From: Halapricum hydrolyticum
Lineage (GTDB): Archaea > Halobacteriota > Halobacteria > Halobacteriales > Haloarculaceae
DNA length: 64,000 bases
Assembly: GCF_025517535.1 (NCBI RefSeq)
Contig: NZ_JAOPKC010000001.1
Coordinates: 62,001-126,000, forward strand
Direction: 5' to 3'
Within the stretch, counting starts at the first letter, position 1. The number at the start of each line of letters is the position of its first letter. The notes beneath the pieces were generated by a model, which worked only from the letters and a program-made list of their open reading frames with translations, did not search any database and was not told where the DNA came from. This document shows, one piece after another, positions 59,988-64,000 of the stretch. A program made the translations under genes and the position numbers.

Positions 59988-61361
59988 TCAATACTCGGGT
60001 GCTTCGAGCACGAGCGACTGCTCGCGACCGGGGCCGATGCCGACCGCGTAGATCGGCGCGTCAAGTTCGTTGCTGAGATATTCCAGGTACTCTCGGGCGT
60101 TCTCGTGGAGTGCGTCGTACCCCTCGTCTGCGACGGCGCCCCAGTCTTGCTCCGGCCAGCCCTCGAACGTGCGGAAGCTGGCCGCGCAGCGGGCCCACTG
60201 TTCGGTCGTCGCGGGGACCGTCTTGCATTCCTCGCCGTCCAGTGTGTAGGTGTGGCCGACTTTCACCTCGTCCAGACCGGCGAGCGTGTCGACGTGGTTG
60301 ACCGCGAGGCCGGTAAAGCCGGACGCGCGGGCCGCGTGGCGCAACATCGGCATGTCGAGCCAGCCGACGCGGCGCGGCCGGCCGGTGACAGTGCCGTACT
60401 CGTCACCCTCCTCGCGGATGTACGTCGCCAGCTCCTCGTTTTCGCCCTCGCCTTGCTCGTCGTATCCGGGCGTGTCGCCGACGACGCCGCCCAGTTCGGT
60501 CGGCATCGGGCCGGAGCCGACGCGGGTCAGGTACGCCTTGACGACGCCGATCACTTCCCCGTCACCCACGACGCCCGGCGCGAGCCCGCTCCCGACGCAG
60601 GCCCCGCCAGCGGTCGGGTTCGACGAAGTCACGTACGGGTAGTTGCCGTGATCGATGTCCAGAAGCGTCCCCTGTGCCCCCTCGAGCATGACGTTCTTGC
60701 CCTCGGCTCTGGCCTCGGTGAGGAACTGCCCGGCGTTGACCGCCATCGAATCCAGCCGGCGGCCGTATTCGCTGAACTCCTCGTGCAATGCGTCGACATC
60801 GAAGGCCTTCGGGTACTCGGTGTCTTCCGGATTCAGTCCGTAGACCTCCTCGGCGAGCGCACGCTTCTGTGGGACGACGTACTCCAGTCGCTCCCGGAGC
60901 ACGGCCGGGTCGAGCAGGTCGCCGATCCGGACCCCGCGGCGGCCGGCCTTGTCTTCGTAGGTCGGGCCGATACCGCGGCCGGTCGTGCCGACCTCCTGGT
61001 CGTCCTCGCTTTTGACGTCTTCCTCGATCGAGTCCAGCACGCGATGGAACGGCATGATCACGTGTGCGCGCTCGGCGACGCGAACGTCCGGGTCGAGTCC
61101 GCGTTCGCGAAGCGAGTCGAGCTCCTCGAACAGCGTTCGCGGATTGATCACGCAGCCGTTACCGAGCACGCCGATCTTGCCCCGGACCGCACCGCTTGGC
61201 ACCAGCGAGAGCTTGTACGTCTCGCCGCCTTCGACGACGGTGTGACCCGCGTTGTCTCCGCCCTGATATCGAACGACGATGTCGGCCGCGTCGCCGTAGA
61301 GATCGACGACGCCGCCCTTTCCTTCGTCGCCGAGCTGTGAGCCGACGATCGTGACAGTCAT
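59988..61361 (-). CDS. purA: Adenylosuccinate synthetase
   Basis: Joins IMP and aspartate with GTP to form adenylosuccinate in AMP synthesis. 457 residues with GSQLGDEGKGG (P-loop-like GTP site), NAGHTVV, GTTGRGIGPTYEDK, and RVGWLDMPMLRHA near the C-terminal third. The start ATG at 61361 (MTVTIVGSQLGDEG) is preferred to the in-frame GTG one codon upstream. Monocistronic. Confidence 0.97.
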   Translation of the reverse strand: MTVTIVGSQLGDEGKGGVVDLYGDAADIVVRYQGGDNAGHTVVEGGETYKLSLVPSGAVRGKIGVLGNGCVINPRTLFEELDSLRERGLDPDVRVAERAHVIMPFHRVLDSIEEDVKSEDDQEVGTTGRGIGPTYEDKAGRRGVRIGDLLDPAVLRERLEYVVPQKRALAEEVYGLNPEDTEYPKAFDVDALHEEFSEYGRRLDSMAVNAGQFLTEARAEGKNVMLEGAQGTLLDIDHGNYPYVTSSNPTAGGACVGSGLAPGVVGDGEVIGVVKAYLTRVGSGPMPTELGGVVGDTPGYDEQGEGENEELATYIREEGDEYGTVTGRPRRVGWLDMPMLRHAARASGFTGLAVNHVDTLAGLDEVKVGHTYTLDGEECKTVPATTEQWARCAASFRTFEGWPEQDWGAVADEGYDALHENAREYLEYLSNELDAPIYAVGIGPGREQSLVLEAPEY

Positions 61362-61498
61362 CACGGCCGACTTCCCACCACCCGGGTAAACAGATTACGG
61401 TCCGAACTTGCGATGGCTGCTAGTGAATATATCCCAATATCTAAATACCGGGACACCGTAGTTCGCTGTAGCGATTTTTCCTCGGACAGACAGCAACC

Positions 61499-61504
61499 TT
61501 TAAA
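61499..61504 (+). promoter_or_regulatory. TATA box of the 101-residue wHTH gene
   Basis: TTTAAA, about 30 bp before the ATG at 61532, giving a start with a few nucleotides of leader. Confidence 0.55.
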
Positions 61505-61531
61505 CCCTGGGCATACAAGTTAACAAATGCC

Positions 61532-61837
61532 ATGATAGACCGGCTTGAGAAGGAAGTCGACATGCTGGAACGCCATTTGCAGGTATTGCGGATGGTCATC
61601 GAGAACGAACCGATCGGGATCGTGAAGATGTCCAACGAGACGGGCTACCCCCACCACAAGGTTCGCTACTCGCTTCGTGTGCTCGAAGAGGAGAACCTCA
61701 TCGAGCCGTCCAGTCAGGGTGCGATCACGACCGAGCAGACCGGCGAGTTCGTCGACGACCTCGACGGCAAGATCGATCATATCATCGAGAAACTCGAGGG
61801 GATGAAGATCGACGACGCGGCCGAAGTCGAAAGCTAA
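61532..61837 (+). CDS. Small winged-helix protein with C-terminal helix
   Basis: 101 residues. Residues about 12-65 are a winged helix (LRMVIENEPIGIVKMSNETG, HHKVRYSLRVLEEENLIEPS) and 65-95 an amphipathic helix likely to dimerise (VDDLDGKIDHIIEKLEGM). It belongs to a conserved haloarchaeal regulator family, function unknown. The last 4 bp overlap the tail of the coiled-coil gene (convergent). Confidence 0.75.
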   Translation: MIDRLEKEVDMLERHLQVLRMVIENEPIGIVKMSNETGYPHHKVRYSLRVLEEENLIEPSSQGAITTEQTGEFVDDLDGKIDHIIEKLEGMKIDDAAEVES

Positions 61838-63966
61838 AGTTCCGGAACCGAGAGGTGGAAGTCGTCGTCGCGAGACTCGACCAGACAGAGGTGGAAGCCG
61901 TCTTTTCTCGATAGTCGCACGAAACTCTCGCGCTTGTCGCGACTGAGGATGCCGCCGCCGGTCGCTTCGGCGGCCGTCTCGAGTGCGTCCGGATCGAAGA
62001 AACTCGACGTGACGAAGAAGGCACCGGCGAGCCGGTCGTGTGTTTCGCCGGCGCGCGTGGCCGCTGTCACCAGGGTCGTCATCATCTCTTCGGTCGTCGC
62101 CGTCCGAGAGTCGTCGAGGTTCGTGACTACCAGTGGGTTGCCCATCCGATCCCGGACGACGACGTCGAACGATTCGTTCCCCGGTGTTTCTTCGTCGTCG
62201 CCACCGACGGTGACGGTCCCGGCGAACTCCACGCGATCGACCCTCGGGATCGCGTCATAGAGGTTTTCGAGCGCGCTCCGATGGCCAGTATCCCGGATCT
62301 CGTAGAGCAGTTTGTGGACGAACCACTCGACGAACCGGTAGTGGATCGTGTCCTCCAGGAACGATTCGTACGGCTCGCCCTCGACTGTGGCCTCCGAGTC
62401 GTCGAACTCCGTGTGATATTCCAGCGAGAGGTTCGCGTTGACCGCGTCTGCGTCCGCGCCGCCGCCGTGAGCCGCCGAGAGCGTCGCGTCGCTTTTCGAA
62501 CCGTAGCGCACGAACAGGTTCGTTCCCGCGATCGCCTCCCGAGGCGACAGCGACGATCCCGTCGTCGACGGTGGCGTCTCGGCCGCGGCCGACGACCCGC
62601 TCGACGCTTCCGCGGCTTCGAGACGGTCTTCGAGCTCGGCGATCTCCTTCCGAAGCCGCTGCACCTCTCCCTGCAGGTCGTCTCGTTCCTGTCGGACTTG
62701 CTGGAGCTGTGCCTGCAGGTCGTCCCGTTCGGCCTGCAGTTCCGATCGACTGGCTTCGAGTTCCTCGATTCGCTGTTCGAGATCGTCGATTTCCGCCCTG
62801 GCCTCTTCTGGCTCGGGACTCGGCTGCTCGGATCGGCGTCGACTCGACGCCGACTGGCGGGACCCCCTCGTGGGCGTCTCGGCGGGGCGTTCGTATTGCG
62901 ATCCGCCTGCCGAGCGGTCGTCGTCGGGCGTCCACGTCCGGTCGGGGTCGACCGACGGGATCGTCCGCCGCTCGAGCGACGCGTCTCCGGAACTGTCCGG
63001 GGCGTTTCCGGCCCGGGTGGCCGAATCGTCGACGTGTTCCGTGACGGCACTCTCGGCGTCGGGCGGTCGACGATCCCGCCGCGGTTCGGCATCGCGTGCC
63101 GACTGTCGTGACTCGCGGGAGCCTGACGGCGTCGAGTCACGCTCGTGTCGCTGGTCGTCACGCGACGTTCGTTCGGACTCGTACTGCTGTCCGTCGCGCG
63201 CTGTTCGTTCGGGCTCGTGTCGCTGGTCGTCGTGTGCTGGCGTCGAGTCACGCTCGTGTCGCTGGTCGTCGTGTGCTGGCGTCGAGTCACGCTCGTGTCG
63301 CTGGTCGTCACGCGACGTTCGCTCGGTCTCGTGTTCGGGCGGATCCGTCGACGCTGGTTCGTCCCCTGGCTCGGTCGCGTCCGTCGGGTGCTCGCCACCA
63401 CGTTGATGCCGCTCGCCCGCCGCCGACTCATTCCGCTCGGCCGTCACCGACTCGCGGTCGCCGCCCTGGTCGGGCACGTCGGTCTCGCCCGTCGTGTCCG
63501 CAGCCCGAGACGGATCGCTCTTGGACTCGACCGATTCGGACGCGTCGTCCGCCGGTTGATCTCCGTCTGTGTCGTCTTCCTCGGACGCCGCGTCCCCGTT
63601 CTCTCCTCCGGCCGCCGCGCCCGTGTCGACTCCCTCGGATGCCGCGCCGGCGTCGTCGCTCGGGGGTTCGGGTTCCGGGATCTCGATCGGATCGATCGCG
63701 ACTGGCCGGACCTTGTAGATCCCGACTTCTTCGTCGGCCCGTTCGAAGGCGTCCTCGCCACTAACTAGTCGTCCACTCTCTCCGAGAAACGCCACGCTCA
63801 TGGACTTGCCTGCCTGATAGACGACGTAGTAGTCGCCGCTGAGGACGTTCTCCGACAGTTCGACGTAGCCGGTGAACCCGCCCTCCGAGAGCTTCCCGTC
63901 GGCCTCGCTCAGCGGCGTCTCTTCGCTGTAGTATTTCGCTCGCACCTCGTCGCTCCGCTCCTGCAT
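61834..63966 (-). CDS. Large coiled-coil protein (DUF7527-like C-terminal domain)
   Basis: About 711 residues. N-terminal small conserved domain (1-95), acidic low-complexity region (96-230), a tandem 13-residue repeat of DDQRHERDSTPAH type (about 221-260), a Ser/Arg-rich stretch, a coiled coil (about 385-460, ELEASRSELQAERDDLQAQL) and a C-terminal folded domain (about 490-711). Function unknown; perhaps a scaffold or sensor. ATG at 63966 is preferred over the GTG just before it. The frame stays open to the right edge but its third bases are A-rich, so an upstream extension is unlikely. Confidence 0.8.
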   Translation of the reverse strand: MQERSDEVRAKYYSEETPLSEADGKLSEGGFTGYVELSENVLSGDYYVVYQAGKSMSVAFLGESGRLVSGEDAFERADEEVGIYKVRPVAIDPIEIPEPEPPSDDAGAASEGVDTGAAAGGENGDAASEEDDTDGDQPADDASESVESKSDPSRAADTTGETDVPDQGGDRESVTAERNESAAGERHQRGGEHPTDATEPGDEPASTDPPEHETERTSRDDQRHERDSTPAHDDQRHERDSTPAHDDQRHEPERTARDGQQYESERTSRDDQRHERDSTPSGSRESRQSARDAEPRRDRRPPDAESAVTEHVDDSATRAGNAPDSSGDASLERRTIPSVDPDRTWTPDDDRSAGGSQYERPAETPTRGSRQSASSRRRSEQPSPEPEEARAEIDDLEQRIEELEASRSELQAERDDLQAQLQQVRQERDDLQGEVQRLRKEIAELEDRLEAAEASSGSSAAAETPPSTTGSSLSPREAIAGTNLFVRYGSKSDATLSAAHGGGADADAVNANLSLEYHTEFDDSEATVEGEPYESFLEDTIHYRFVEWFVHKLLYEIRDTGHRSALENLYDAIPRVDRVEFAGTVTVGGDDEETPGNESFDVVVRDRMGNPLVVTNLDDSRTATTEEMMTTLVTAATRAGETHDRLAGAFFVTSSFFDPDALETAAEATGGGILSRDKRESFVRLSRKDGFHLCLVESRDDDFHLSVPEL
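63228..63305 (-). repeat. Two perfect 39-bp tandem units in the coiled-coil protein gene
   Basis: Units 63228-63266 and 63267-63305 are identical and encode the 13-residue repeat with DDQRHERDSTPAH register; further degenerate copies flank them (to about 63140-63330). Confidence 0.85.
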
Positions 63967-64000
63967 CACTGCCAGCAGTGTCAGTGCCGGTGTCGGTGCC

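Overview
This 64 kb window is a chromosomal stretch of a halophilic archaeon (class Halobacteria). The evidence is high GC with strong G/C third positions, very acidic proteins, archaeal information genes (TFE-alpha, Tfx, a CDC48-type ATPase), HMG-CoA synthase, GTP cyclohydrolase III, Tat (twin-arginine) secretion signals, PGF-CTERM surface anchors, and TATA elements placed 25-30 nt upstream of start codons (leaderless transcription). The density of starch-active enzymes would fit a polysaccharide-degrading member of Haloarculaceae such as Halorhabdus, but the genus is inference.

Layout. 1-6 kb: nucleoside deaminase-type amidohydrolase (cut by the left edge), hisG, cheC, a regulator, an EamA exporter and enolase. 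6-11 kb: a two-AAA-domain CDC48-like ATPase and a GH15 glucoamylase. 11-18 kb: mostly minus-strand housekeeping genes (nitrilase, SRPBCC, small wHTH and membrane proteins, AbrB-PhoU regulator, NAD-kinase-like protein, CinA-type protein, lipoprotein, DUF2110, TFE), plus a 40-residue leaderless membrane peptide gene. 18-25 kb: a 1623-residue secreted GH13 amylase and a 752-residue companion without a catalytic domain. Both carry glucodextranase-C-like modules, PKD-like domains and PGF-CTERM anchors. 25-35 kb: Gfo/Idh oxidoreductase, HMG-CoA synthase followed by three covarying palindromic repeats, a membrane protein with a degenerate metalloprotease motif, TRAM and Tfx genes, uvrB, a K+ channel and coaBC. 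35-43 kb: the seven-gene Mrp cation/proton antiporter operon (mnhA-G) and ilvD. 43-46 kb: pterin dehydratase, an amylase gene remnant, a 26-bp tandem array and a non-secreted GH13 paralogue. 46-48 kb: a gene-poor accessory strip with a TnpB remnant, three tiny genes and a tRNA-Thr with a partial duplicate of its 3' end. 48-64 kb: GNAT, CBS, GTP cyclohydrolase III, esterase, MOSC, a beta-RFAP synthase homologue, PAP2 phosphatase, orphan oligopeptide-type binding lipoprotein, RtcB of the DVGCG type, an ABC-2 exporter pair, purA, a small wHTH and a long coiled-coil protein at the right edge.

How the genes work together. The clearest theme is alpha-glucan use. The giant amylase would cut starch at the cell surface. 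The catalysis-free partner has the same modules and anchor and may bind glucan there. The non-secreted GH13 and GH15 enzymes would finish oligosaccharides inside, feeding glycolysis (enolase). The surface amylase with its companion protein is the best candidate here for an undescribed system. The 46-48 kb strip next to tRNA-Thr looks like the scar of an integrated element.
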